NCBI RefSeq assembly: GCF_032118995.1
Contig: NC_092661.1
Coordinates: forward strand, 19,417,185 to 19,481,184
Length of the DNA stretch: 64,000 nucleotides
Direction of reading: 5' to 3'
Source of the DNA: Asterias amurensis
Lineage: Eukaryota; Echinodermata; Asteroidea; Forcipulatida; Asteriidae
A program made the position numbers and the translations under genes. Every line of letters begins with the position of its first letter. Positions within the stretch are counted from its first letter, which is position 1. Below are positions 12,501 through 24,900 of the stretch, one piece after another. The notes below the pieces were generated by a model. The model saw nothing but the letters and a program-made list of their open reading frames with translations. It searched no databases and was not told where the DNA came from.

Positions 12501-15500
12501 TCAGAGATTAATTCTGTACTCAGAAAATTGTGACTTTTAAGGCTGCTGGTAAATCCCAGCGTGATGGGAGACTACATTGTTCAAACAGCTCGGCCTGATA
12601 TTGGTTCTGTATGAACTTAGGTGTTCTGAAGCAAGGGCGGATCCAGAGGGGAGGTATGATCCAAACAGACCAAGCCTTCGTTTTTTCCTCGTGTAATATA
12701 CATGTATTTTGAAATAATCTGATTTCGCACGTTAATAAAATTCTAAGCTTGTTGGTATTCCCTGGTCTGTTTGATGTGGGTTTCGGTGTACTATTTTTGT
12801 CTACTTATAATAATGTTTTTATCAATATTGTGTAATTTTTAATGTTATATATTGTTATATTTATATTCATATTTAAATTTATATTTTTACATAGTTTTTA
12901 ACGATTCCTGTAAGTGGCGGCTTTCTGCTGTTGGATGTCAACAAATAAATAAATAAAAATAAATAAAAATAAAGCCCAAATTCCAAAAGGCCCACATTCT
13001 AAATCTAAAATTTTGAAGGCATTTTGTTTTGTTTCCTTCATCAATTTTATGCATCAAATGGCCTTAGACTGACCACAGAGCATCTATAATCCACCATCTT
13101 AAAAGCTACTCGCTACGCGCTCTCGTGCTCCATCTTTCACAGATTCTGCCCCCCCCCCCTAATAATTGGGTCGGGATCTGCCCTTGTTCTAAAGACCCCC
13201 CCCTTGTGCCCCCCTAAAAAAGCACTAGTTATGCCGCTGTATATAGAGGTTGTATTCAGTGATCAAATACATAATCAGTATCATGGACGTACACTAACCG
13301 AGGTACATCATGCAGATCCGAATAATTCAATGTCCATGCCCAAGCTATAATTACCCCCTTCCCTCCTTTTGTTTGAAGACAAGCCATCTCTGGATCAGCC
13401 GTATAAGTGACCAAACAGTTTTCAAAAGGAGGGCAACAATGAAACAAACCCAAAAGTATTTCAAAAACGACATGTGCGAAAAGTTAAACAATGCTAACTT
13501 TATTAATAAAAACGTGAATATTAGAATGCCCGCGGGAAATATTATGTTAGACAAAACATTATATGCACCCCCTTACCCCCCACCCTACCCACCCACCAAG
13601 CTGAACTTCCTTGTGCAACGCTTTGTCGGATGCCGGACCAGAACGAAAAAAAATTCATAAGCCCCCCCCCCCACCCGAAAAACAAAATGTATCGCCTAAA
13701 ATTGTTAATTTTTTGTAGCAGCTGTTGCTGTCATTGCAACAATCAATCACCACAACAATAACTATTCGATACACACTAATAATAGCGAATAACTACCAAA
13801 ATAAATCATTCATTTATAGTCTTTTTAAAGTCAGAACGGTGAGACGACATTGTGAACTTAATTGAACAATAAAGGACCCGGGATACAGTGCTAACCCACA
13901 TGCATCGGTGTAAATATCAATTCTTTACCCCCGATGCAAATCTAACATCTATTAAAAACTTATTTAAGTTATAGACTTTTGGCAAACCAATCTGAGGGAT
14001 GCTTTGAACTTCAAAGTCTCCACGAGGAACTCGTGCATAAATTTAAAGTCAATTCACATAATGGGATATATGAATATTAAATCCCTCTCACCCATATTGT
14101 TGTATATTATGAAAACCCTTTCTGATGTCCATGTGGGAACGGCTAGGCTGTGTCAATGATTGGCGTTCAAGTGCGTCCTTTTCAAAACGTCACATTGTGC
14201 ACGTGCAGCGGTTTAGGTTCTCATCAAGCACCACTCCAAAATTCAAAGCCAACTCAATGAGCATATTGGCGAGCAAGAATATATTTAACATCAATTGTTT
14301 TGTTATATATTTTCAAGTTAAAAATAAGAGACGCGATTGTACAAACAACCTAGAGGCAGCTCCCAAACTTGTGGCGTCCGTGACTGATAAATTATTTATA
14401 ATGAACACAAAGTAATGGGATCAATTTATACCACGCTTAGAAGAACAGTTTACTGTTATAAGTTGATCTTTGCTAACGGTGTACTGATTCTTTGTCTTTT
14501 AAACAAACTTCTAAATACTTCAAAATAATAAGAGAAATTTAAATACTTAAAAAAAAACCAAGCAGACTCACTGCATGGCGTAAACTTTCAATACAAGTAT
14601 ATACCGTTAAATCTCCACAAATCTCGCGATTACTTTGAGAGTTATAGTACACCTGCCCTTATAGTATACTGTACTTCCCGATGAGCGGATCGACACCGCG
14701 ACAAAGTGGCTCGGACATGGCCAGTATCGCCGCTCATCAGGCGACGTCCACATTCCACATTAATTGCTGCATTGATTTTCTGGTAGTTAGTTCTTGTAGG
14801 GTTAGTCTTGGCACACTTACAGCAACCCTCCCAAAAAAGTGCAAAGCCTTTTTAGACTGTAGCGGTGACGACTATACTATACCTGGGGGTTGAAGATGCG
14901 ACCTAACCCCCTGTTTTACCCCTTGGATTGCTCTAGGGTGTACAGTGCTTACATCGCGTAAGACAGATGCTGATGTAGCACACACGTCCACACAACCGCT
15001 AAATAATTGCGCGTGTAATCTCCCTGCCCACCCACTTCATCTCCCACACTCCTCCATCATGCACTGCGGTATTTTTCTTAAAAGCCAGACTGTTGAGACA
15101 GGCGGCAAACGATATTGTCCGCTTGAGTGCACTGTTACTGCTTGGTCACGCTTGGGTGGGCGGCTAGCCACCGTAAGTTGTGACTCCTGTCTCCACTACA
15201 CAACACGCACCACACCGACACACTCTTTTATACACTCAAAAGTTGTCTAAGTCTTTACTTAAAATTTGAGTTGAAAGTAATTAAACCACTGTTGTAATAA
15301 CAAAAGGCAGACTGAGAGAACAAAACAACAAAGGCGTGGCACCCCGTTTGGTACATTTGCCCATCACAGCAGAGAAAACTTGATCTTAAGGTTTAGCGTC
15401 ATTATGAATCTAATAATTGTTACCCGTCTCGTTTTCACTTGTATTATTATTTACAAACTAGCATAATAACTAACAAGAAGCTTGTAATGAAAAATAATCC

Positions 15501-18500
15501 AATAAGAAGGAATGAAAAAAGGACCTTTAAAGCGGGAAGAAATCATGCCTGAAAGCATGCGGCATGAAAATCGTTTCCATGACAGAGAGCTAATTTAATA
15601 ATAAGTCAATAATGATGAAGTAATCCAATGATAGAAGTTTAATTTAGAGCGATACCCAAGGGACGATTTACACGAGCGACGGTACGATCAAGCTGCTGAA
15701 ATGGATCACCGGTGCTGGCTGTCAAAATAACGGCGGGCAAGAGTGGCCCAGACACGGTCAAGAACAGTATACGGATAGCACGACTTCGAACCGCCGCGTC
15801 AATTACAAGACGATCTTTGTCATAACATGAGATTATTTATATGTCCTTGTTGACTATTGAGCGGTTTTTTGGTTGGGAATCAAAGCTCTATTTCGCAGGG
15901 ACTATTATACCAGGCATCATGCTGTTTCCGATCCTATGATGTTAAACCATGCGTAGAGGATCGAGATCTAATGACAATTTATCGAGTTGGTAAATAACGA
16001 TCTTGACTGCTTCAGAAAAATTACGCCACAAAATCTTCTCGTGAGGAGAGGTTCCTTACTTTTGGCGCCATTTATTATTGTGCAGGGAAACAGTAAAAGA
16101 CACATTTTTATGCCAACTTTTCTAACACCAATGACAACCCAATGATAACTTTGATAACAATACCAGTACAAATGAGTCAGTATATGCCAACTTTATCAAT
16201 GATGATATTTTACTTAAGAACTGAACTAGCCTCAGACAGAAACATACATTAGAAAAACACCAAGATTGTCGGAAGGTGTTAGATCGTGAACACACCTGCC
16301 CAGGTTGACGGCACGACATGTCTAGCGCAAAAAGGGCTAACCACACACGGGGCCCAGGCCCTTGGGGCTGCCCGCGCTGTCTTACCACCTCACGGTAAAG
16401 CTCACAGAATCAACACAAGCTTTCATTCTAAATACGAAGAGTGTTCATCCCTTATTAGTGTGGGATGGTTATTTTAGCCCCGAAGCTAACCGGTGTTCTG
16501 GGGTTATTTCGGGCATTTATCTTGGGGAAAGAAAATGATATAAGACGGCGCTAGTAAAGTACACATTTCACGCACAATTTAATTGATATGGACAGGTTCC
16601 TGTAATTCACTCACAAAAATGTCGAACAATGCCGGGGGCTCATTATTTGTGTGTCTAGATTTTGCAATGGAATAAAGTAGCACAAATATTGATTTTAAAA
16701 TGGAATCATAATTGCAAAAAGATAACTCCAAAATGCAGCAAGGCTTATAGTCACGGGGTGTGTCGGTTTGTAGGATCTTCCGATTACGGAATACGTACAA
16801 TCTAAAATGAAATAAAATGAATTTCAGCTTTTTCTTGAACTTGTCGGCAGAAATTGAACAAAGGAATGTTTCCAATACATATAATAACGAGAGAAACAGA
16901 GAAAGTGTGTGGAGGTGGGGGCTTGGGGCATCACATTCGAGCTGGAAAGAGCAGAATAATTTACAAATTATAAAAAAAAAAAGTCATGGACAAAGTCCTG
17001 TTACATCAATTCCTCTCATGGTGTTTATTTATTGAATTCATACTTGTTTGTTTCTGATATCATTCTTTGATGGGTGCCATGACAGGTGCTTACATGGGTA
17101 TGCAAAACAAAAATTGTCTGTAAATAAAATTCCCACAGTCAAAATTGTTCCCTAAACATTCCTGAGCCAGACTTAACAATAAGGACGAACAGATGAATAA
17201 ACACGTGACACGTGCTCGACACTATGCTCGGTATTGTTCGGAACAAATCGGTGTATCATCGGCCAAACAGCTTTGATTGATTCTCAACAAAACCGTCAAG
17301 CTGGGTTTGTGTCAGAATGTCTGGGCTTAACAAGAGACATTAAAAGACATTGTTTGTTTAAATGTTTTCGTTGCACATTGAAAACACAATGGTGAACATT
17401 TTAGCCACAACTTTGATTTTTAACGACGTTCTCATTTCAGCTAAGAAAACATCTTCATCACAACAACCACAAGTAACCAAGTTAAATTAATACAAACAAT
17501 GGTTTCGGCTTCGATGAACAGATGCAACAAAATCAAATAGGGTTTACTAAAATTATACAACAAAATAATCTTATAGCCTTCTATTTTTCAACAAATAGCC
17601 GAATCACTGACATATTAATTGTCTCTTTTTTCAATTGAACATCAAGTATTTATTCATCATATTATTTTCTCTTTGTTCTTTTCCATTTTCCAGCTGTTCA
17701 ACATGAGCGAGGACCCCGTAAACCAAAAGCCAAACCTTCGCCAGACGACGGCAGTACCGGGTCTGCAAGCCCCGACCCCCCGTCCGCCCATCACCACGTT
17801 CATGCCACGCACCCGTCGTCACACCGCCATCACGGCATGACAAACGGCACAAGTAGCACCCCCGTGGCGGTGGTCTCCTATGTGTCATCCTCTATGTTCT
17901 ATGGGACATTCTACCACAGTCTCCTAACAGCTGAGCAGTACAATGTCAGTCCAATGGCTCTAGACCTGACTGCCAAAGTCAAGGCAGAGATGGAGGGTGG
18001 ACCTCATGCAGGCTTCCACACGGCCATGACAGGTACGACAATAATAACCCCGCCCCATCCCTCAAGTACAACACTTTTCATAAAGGCTGCTGGCAATTCA
18101 ACATTTCACAAAATAATGCTTATCAAGTTTATTGAGGGTATCCATAGCGACGAAAGACAAGATGCTTGAAAAACCCAACTTGACAATGACCTTTGCCTCT
18201 TTATTACCCACAGGTAGCCCGGAGAGTATGCCCGAAGTAGCGGCACGCCTTCTGTTCACATCCGTCAAGTGGTCCAAGAATATCCCGTGCTACCTACTCT
18301 TGCCATATCGTGATCAGGTACATTAAATCTCACAGTTTCAAAATACAGGGCAAACTTTTAGAGCTCCAACAGAAAGTAGAATCATCCTCGCTCTTTCTTA
18401 TTGGCCAGACCAAAATGTCACCACAATAATAATTAATAACTGAACTGAACTTACAGTGTGTTAAACTTCGACCCCAATTGAGTGTTCATTGGATCTCAAA

Positions 18501-19894
18501 CACGAACGCGTGGCTACCAAACCAACTGACGCTCATGTCTAAACTGTCAACTTATGGTGGTTATAAATGACCAGGGAAACTAACAATAACTCAGAGGGGG
18601 AAACTGAACAAGCTGGTTTCAACAAATGACTCGCTGTCTGCAATATCAAGACTAATTCACACGCGTAACACTTTTAGAAGTCATCCTAGTTTGCATTCCT
18701 CACAACAGTAAATTGTTATATACTATATTCATAAGCACTTATTGTTCCCGCCATTTGGTTAATTATTATCACTCAAGTGGATGGGTGTGTACATGCAAAC
18801 TGTTAAGAGTTAGGTAGTCGTGTCACGAAGTGTAACAGAGTCGAGACACAACTTAGCAGTGAAGTAGGTGCCATCAACTTAAACCCCCTCACAAACTCAA
18901 CAAACAGAAAACATAAAACCGTAAAAGCCTCGGAGAATTCGTTTGACTAATTTTCTCACTTGTCAACTTGGCCCATTTCTCTGCTTTCCCCTTCTCTTTA
19001 AACACTTTAATGACGGACGCATTCAAAATAGTCCAGAAAGAACTACAAGTTTTGTACCACGACAAACATGTAGAAATAACACATCATTTCAAAAGCATAT
19101 TGCACACATTTTCAGACTTTGTTGTTAAACTAACTGAAAAAGAAGCATGTACAACACCATAGTGATGTAAAACTCTAGATATGACATAAGTCCTATAACT
19201 AACTACATGTATCTATCTTCACCAGGTGATCCTCCTTGAAGAAGGTTGGCGAGACCTCTTCCTCCTCGGAATCTGTCAATGGTCCGTTCCTCTAGAGATG
19301 GAGACACTTCTCAAGTATCTTCCAAGAGAAGACAAGAAAATGTCCAGTGATGAACTTGCTAGGTTGACATCTCAGATTCGATACATGCAGGATGTAGTGG
19401 CCAGACTACGGGCTCTTGATGTGGACTTTACTGAGTTTGCTTGTCTTAAGGCAGTGGCACTTTTCAGACCAGGTCAGTCAGAATACACTCTTGCTGTGCC
19501 CATATAACCATCAGTAGTAACTTTACTGAAAAGCTCATACTGAAATTACTTTAACCTCACATTCAGAAAGACACACCTCAAAGTACCCTAAATGACAATA
19601 AGTTTACTTCAAACCCAATAATTTTACTTCTCCATTTTATTTTGTTGAACAGAGACACATGGCATCAGAGAACCCCACCAGGTTGAAGCTCTACAAGACC
19701 AAGCCCAAGTTATGTTAAGCGACTACATCCGCCATTCCTATCCAGGTAGGAGTGTTCGTTTTGGTCGCCTCCTTCTTATCTTGCCCGCCCTCCGGAAAGT
19801 AAGCAGCAAGCTCATCGAGAGGCTGTTCTTCAAGGAGACAATTGGCAACATCCCAATTGAGCGTCTCCTCAGTGACATGTTTCAGAGTAGCTAG
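9529..19894 (+). CDS. NR2E-group nuclear receptor (dissatisfaction / NR2E3-like), six exons
   Basis: Exons 9529-9661, 9958-10200, 17694-18032, 18214-18317, 19226-19472 and 19653-19894 join in phase (1308 nt, 435 aa). Residues 53-117 form a two-zinc-finger nuclear receptor DNA-binding domain with P-box [10 protein letters not shown] and finger-1 cysteines 53, 56, 70 and 73. The second finger is C89-x9-C99-x9-C109-x2-C112. The T-box continues as [12 protein letters not shown] into a His/Pro/Ser-rich hinge. The ligand-binding domain runs from about residue 240 ([10 protein letters not shown]) to the final helix near LLSDMF. SIHRNR in the first finger, RKPK, the His-rich hinge and FFKETIGN recall insect Dissatisfaction. 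[17 protein letters not shown] and the PET block recall NR2E3. Known NR2E receptors are nuclear, bind AAGTCA-type half-sites and mostly repress transcription in neural and photoreceptor cells. It is clearly NR2E; the exact orthologue is unsettled. The last exon ends with a TAG stop in a typical position for the family. Confidence 0.93.
10201..17693 (+). other. NR2E receptor intron 2 (7.5 kb)
   Basis: The intron separates the DNA-binding-domain exon from the T-box/hinge exon, with donor GATG|GTGAGT and a pyrimidine-rich acceptor TTTTCCAG. It holds a hAT-like MITE (12632-13186), several poly-C runs near 11829, 13151 and 13663, and otherwise AT-rich sequence. I found no nested gene. Confidence 0.75.
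12632..13186. mobile_element. hAT-like MITE with 8-bp target duplication
   Basis: The terminal inverted repeats are CAAGGGCGGATCC at the left and the complement of CAAGGGCAGATCC at the right (12 of 13 match). The flanks TTCTGAAG (12624-12631) and TTCTAAAG (13187-13194) match at 7 of 8 positions, as expected for an aged 8-bp hAT target duplication. The 555-bp interior has no transposase. It includes an AAATAAATAAATAAA tract near 12945-12973, which could be the tail of a nested retroposon or simple-repeat growth. Confidence 0.6.
18318..19225 (+). other. NR2E receptor intron 4
   Basis: A 908-bp intron between the first LBD exon (ends ...YRDQ) and the next (begins VILLEE). Donor CAG|GTACAT and acceptor TTCACCAG are both acceptable. 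Apart from AT-rich sequence I see nothing distinctive. Confidence 0.7.
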
Positions 19895-21600
19895 GTGGCA
19901 AACACTGACTGACACAATGTCAAAATGGTCAATTTGACTGACAGACGACCACTTTGAATTCCTCAGCCAGTAAATATTTACAGCCAAACACAGAGGGCGC
20001 TATACACAATTATCAATACTCCAATCGAACAGACTGCTAGAACTGGCAAATAGGGTGCTTCTTAATGTTTCCTCACAGAGGGCATGTTAAAGTTTAAGAT
20101 GTAATATCACTATGAGACTGTGGTCTCTCATTACAGCAAAATCAACTCCACTGTAAGATACAGTACTGTAATACAAGAAGATCTTTGCAAATAACAAAAC
20201 AAAATGTTTATGTGCGAAGGTGATAAAAACAATTTGTTTAAATAAAAACATCTAGGGGGAGTAATACTTGAAACTTCCCGAACGCATATGAACATCTTAT
20301 ATTGTAAGGCACAAGAGGAAATGGGCAAAACTACTATTCCATGTTAAGATATGTGATCAAATGATGTGCAGTAATTAAGAATATAAGGTAATTGAAAATC
20401 TCAATAAACAAGCTTAAAAAAAACCCAATTAATTAACCAACTTTCTTGAAGATGCAAAAATTGCATCAGGGATCAAAGATAACTACTTGGGTTTAACCCA
20501 ACAATGAAATGATATTCCATAACATGTTCAGTACTACATTTCTTCTTTTATTTATTTGTTTATTTATACAGTATCTTTACAGCGTAAATTATTTTGAGTT
20601 ATTTATTCAATATTAAAAACTGCACTTGCGGAAGTTTCTTCCAAGCTATTGACAAGTAAGTTTACTCATCATGCTTGTTTCCTGACCTCAACTACAACAA
20701 AAGTAACGCAAAGTTTTAAAGGCACCAGTCTCTTTGGACTTGATGCCAGTTTTTCCTCGCAAAGGTTTGGGTAGAAGGTAATACTAAGAAACAAACAAAA
20801 ACATAAGTTTTTTAAAAAGTGCTAGTAGGTATAAGAAATCAAACAAACTAATTAGTTGGTGAGTTTTTATTCTTTTTAACATTACTTCAGACATTTTATT
20901 TTAACATTGAAGGAGTATTAAAAAATTTCGTCCAATTCTCTTGAAATGTAAGTATCACATTATCAAGAAAACATTTATCACAGATTCCTGTCCAGACAGA
21001 CTTGACCAATGGTTCAAGTCTTTAATTTAGTGGTAGGGCAAGCATGAAAAAACTACTTGTTTGTTGTAAGTATTAGTTAGAACATCAACTATGATGTAGA
21101 TGATGTATTATATTTTTACTGAAAACCAAGTGTAAATATGGTGCATGACTTCAGATGTAAATACTACTTCATGTGGATTATTTAATATGTGGATTATTTA
21201 ATTTATGGAAATGGATCCTCAAGTTGTTAATTTATTGAGAGTAAATAAATGTCGATAAAATAAAAACATTTGAAAGAGAATTTTTGTTGCAGATCTTGCG
21301 TGTCTTCCTCTTAGATACAAGTTGACTTGCTTCAAATCAAGACTGACTGATAAGCATTACAGATATTAACTTGTCATACTCTAAGCCTTTTTAACTGTAG
21401 TCTTCTACTATTTTTTTGAGCAGTTATTTCCTCTGAGATTTATTGTCTCATTAAATGAGACTGTTTCTGGCATCACTCATGAACTCTACTTGGATAAATA
21501 TGAATGTGATACATAAATTCCATAGCAATGCAATATCTGAAATCCTCTTAAAGCCTATATGGAGTTCAAACCATTGACAGAAATAAGTAGGGAGCCAACT
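19895..21600 (+). other. NR2E receptor 3' UTR and convergent spacer
   Basis: AT-rich sequence after the receptor stop codon. AATAAA hexamers at 20241-20246 and 20403-20408, and a cluster near 21243-21268, are candidate poly(A) signals. The spacer meets the 3' end of TRMT2B, so the two genes converge. No further coding sequence is visible. Confidence 0.5.
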
Positions 21601-21925
21601 TGCAGAAATGCTCCACTATTAACTAGTTGTTCCATCATTAATGCTTACTTTATTTGCTTAGTGTTTGCAGAAATGCTCCACTATTAACTAGTTGTTCCAT
21701 CATTAATGCTTACTTTATTTGCTTAGTGTTTGCAGAAATGCTCCACTATTAACTAGTTGTTCCATCATTAATGCTTACTTTATTTGCTTAGTGTTTGCAG
21801 AAATGCTCCACTATTAACTAGTTGTTCCATCATTAATGCTTACTTTATTTGCTTAGTGTTTGCAGAAATGCTCCACTATTAACTAGTTGTTCTATCATTA
21901 ATGCTTACTTTATTTGCTTAGTGTT
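21601..21925. repeat. 65-bp satellite, five tandem copies, abutting the TRMT2B stop codon
   Basis: Copies start at 21601, 21666, 21731, 21796 and 21861, an exact 65-bp period. They are essentially identical, with one visible substitution in the last copy (ccatc to ctatc), so the array is young or homogenised. It ends five bases before the TRMT2B stop codon (21932-21930). On the - strand each unit contains AAATAAAG, a canonical AATAAA hexamer, so the array places five potential poly(A) signals in the TRMT2B 3' UTR. Confidence 0.92.
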
Positions 21926-21929
21926 TACC

Positions 21930-24900
21930 TTATAGCCTTTCAAAGAGGAGAACAAGTTCACAGTGATGGGTGTGTGGGAAGAGGTCCACTGGTACAGCCT
22001 TGATGGTTGTGAATGGATTGCCATACAGTCTGGTAGTAGGGGGACAGCATAGACTAAATGGGGTACAAAGACAAGAATAGAGTTAAACAAAGCCCTGTGT
22101 TGTTGATAAGTTCAATCATCAAACAGAACAAAAAATGAACTAATTAGCAAGCATAATAATTCAAAGGTTTTGATGGTTCATATTACAAGGTCACATGCTG
22201 CCTGACCAGGATTGATGTAAACATACAACAAAAAACAAAACTAAAAATTAAACTGCATTTTTCCAAGGCTTGATTTCTGGTGTCCGTTAAACAAGTCATG
22301 TGTTGAATGGAAAAAAAACAACCAACAACCCTGAATTAGGATTTAATCTCATTTTGTGTCTGTCACCACAGAGTAAATGGAAAAGAACCGTCTATGTAGA
22401 GACTTAAGGTTGATTTAAGTCCGGGTCATACTCCAAACGATTGCAAATGCGAAGTCAGTGAATTTTAACGCCACACGGCTGTTTTCGCAGTGAATGTTTC
22501 GCAGGAGTTGAACAAGGCTCAACTGTTGCGAATGTGTGACGCCTTCGCATTCCCAGGAAGTATGAACCGGGCTTTAGAAAAGTTGCACAGTGACATGGTT
22601 ATAAATAATACTAACTCTGTGAAGTTTCTAGCTGCTGTTCCCTCTGGTTTACAGCATATATAAACCAGCCTCTTGATGGATGGACTATTCCTGATTATTC
22701 TCACTACTCTCGGATCTAAGAACAAATAAAACAACAAACTCTTGAAATTCCTGAGAAAGTAAACGTATTGAGAAATCTTCAAAATCAACAAGAATTACAT
22801 ATCACTACACAGATTTAATTGTTGGAACAGGCGTCAAGGGTCGCCTGTCCAAAATTGATAATTACTGGATGGCTAGTGTGAATGATATAAAAACAAATAT
22901 TGCATGTCAATAGTCACAGAACATTCCTCAAAAATATGAAATACCAGTAGTAATAAATGCACTTACGCAGTCCAGCTCTGGCTGGATTTGCTACCACTAA
23001 TAGATCACCAGCGCCCTCTAGTGTTGGGAGGATGTCAGGTAAAACTTCCTCCACTGAGCCACAAACAAATGTCGCATTAGATATAGCTGTTTAAAAAAAA
23101 GAAAAACAAAATTACAATAATCATTTTTTTATGCTGATTAAGGCACTCTATAACTTTGATGTATTATCAATGGGCACATGAATGTGATATGTACAGTTGA
23201 CAAAATTCAATCATTATGATATTTAAAGATCGTATCATCTGATAAAACCAAATCAGACAAAACAAATTTGTTAAAGGAAAACGTTGCCTTGGATCGGTCG
23301 AGTTGGTCTTTGAAAAGCGTTTGTAACCGTTTGTTATACAATGCATATGGCAATGTGTTCCTTTAATTGGATCTTAATTCATAACTTGGGTGCATTTATG
23401 TCAGTGAAACATATTCATTCTTGAATGAATCCTATAGAAGCTGAAGCATTAACCACAACATGAAGACTGCTTTGAATGCAGAAACAGTCATCGACTGCAG
23501 CTGTGCCAGCACAGCATCACTGAAGTAACAAACAAACAACTGATCCTATAATGACATACCATTAATCTCAGCATTGATTCTTGCGTCCTCTACTGCCTGT
23601 TGGATCACTTCAATCCCCACAACCTCTCTAACCTTATCTGCCATAACTAGCCCAATGGTGCCTGTCCCACAACATAAATCCAATACAGTTGTGTTGGCTC
23701 CCAGGTTGGCGAGGTCCATGACTGTGGAATAGAGAACCTCTGCAGCAGCAGTGTTGACTTGGAAGAAGGAATCAGGGGAGATGCGAAACTGTAGGTCAAA
23801 AAGCGTCTCATGGAGGTGTTTCTTGCCAAGAAGGAGGTGATAAGGGGCTTCATCATTGGTTGCTGTTGTGGTGGTGCTGTGGAGTTAATAATAATAATAC
23901 TTGGTTCTTAAAGATCGCTTTATCACACCCCTAAGGTGTATCAAAGTACTCAGTTTTGTTTTCCTGCAAGGTATGTGGGGCTTGTTTTGAAGTATGAGAC
24001 CTGTTCCTGTAAAGCACCACGTAATGGTTTACATAACTAATGACATGATAGCTTGTAGTCAAGGCATATGTGGTATTGGGAGCATCCAGCACAAAAAAAG
24101 ACCAACACAAAGAAGTAGACACGAAGGCCTTTATCAACATGCCAAACCTAACCTTATTTCTCAAATCTCAACATTCCTTTGGTCAACTCCTCTAAGGCTA
24201 ATGCATAATTCATTAGCCAGTGGATTTGACCAATAGAATTGCTCGCAGATGATATCATTACCAACGATACAATTTCTATTCAATCGTGGTCATAAAGATT
24301 CCCTTCTAAAATAAAATCAATCACGAGCTTTCACCAACCTTGATTGAAAGTAGAGTGAGCTGAGCCTACAATCCTTGCCTTCTCCATAAGCAAAGAAATC
24401 CTGCAATGAGAGAATGGCATCCTCCTTCTCCATGTCACTTAATTCATTCTGGACAAAGCTGACAATAGCCATAAGATCACCCACATGGTTGGATCGCACA
24501 ACCATCTCTCGCCAGTTACCACTATCTTCAAAACTATGGGACACATCAAGTGGGGACTGCAAAAGGAACTGCTTGTAAGCCTTAAAAAAAAGGTAAAATA
24601 CAAGATTATTTAGTTGGTATTTTAACTTTGTTGACATAGTCATAGGGATGATGATGATAATGTTGATTAAACAATTAAACTTATCAAAAGCCTTTCGAGA
24701 AATAAGTATTTTGTAATCCTACTGAATCAATTTTTACCTTTTCAACATGTTTATGAGCTTGGCTGATGTTTTGGCACGGGCCTGAAGGGAGGCATACAAC
24801 ATTTTTTTCTGAAACAAATATAACCTTGATATTACTGTTAGCATTTGAAGACCTAGTCATGCTAGGACGCACTCAAAACACAATAACTTTATGATAAAAA

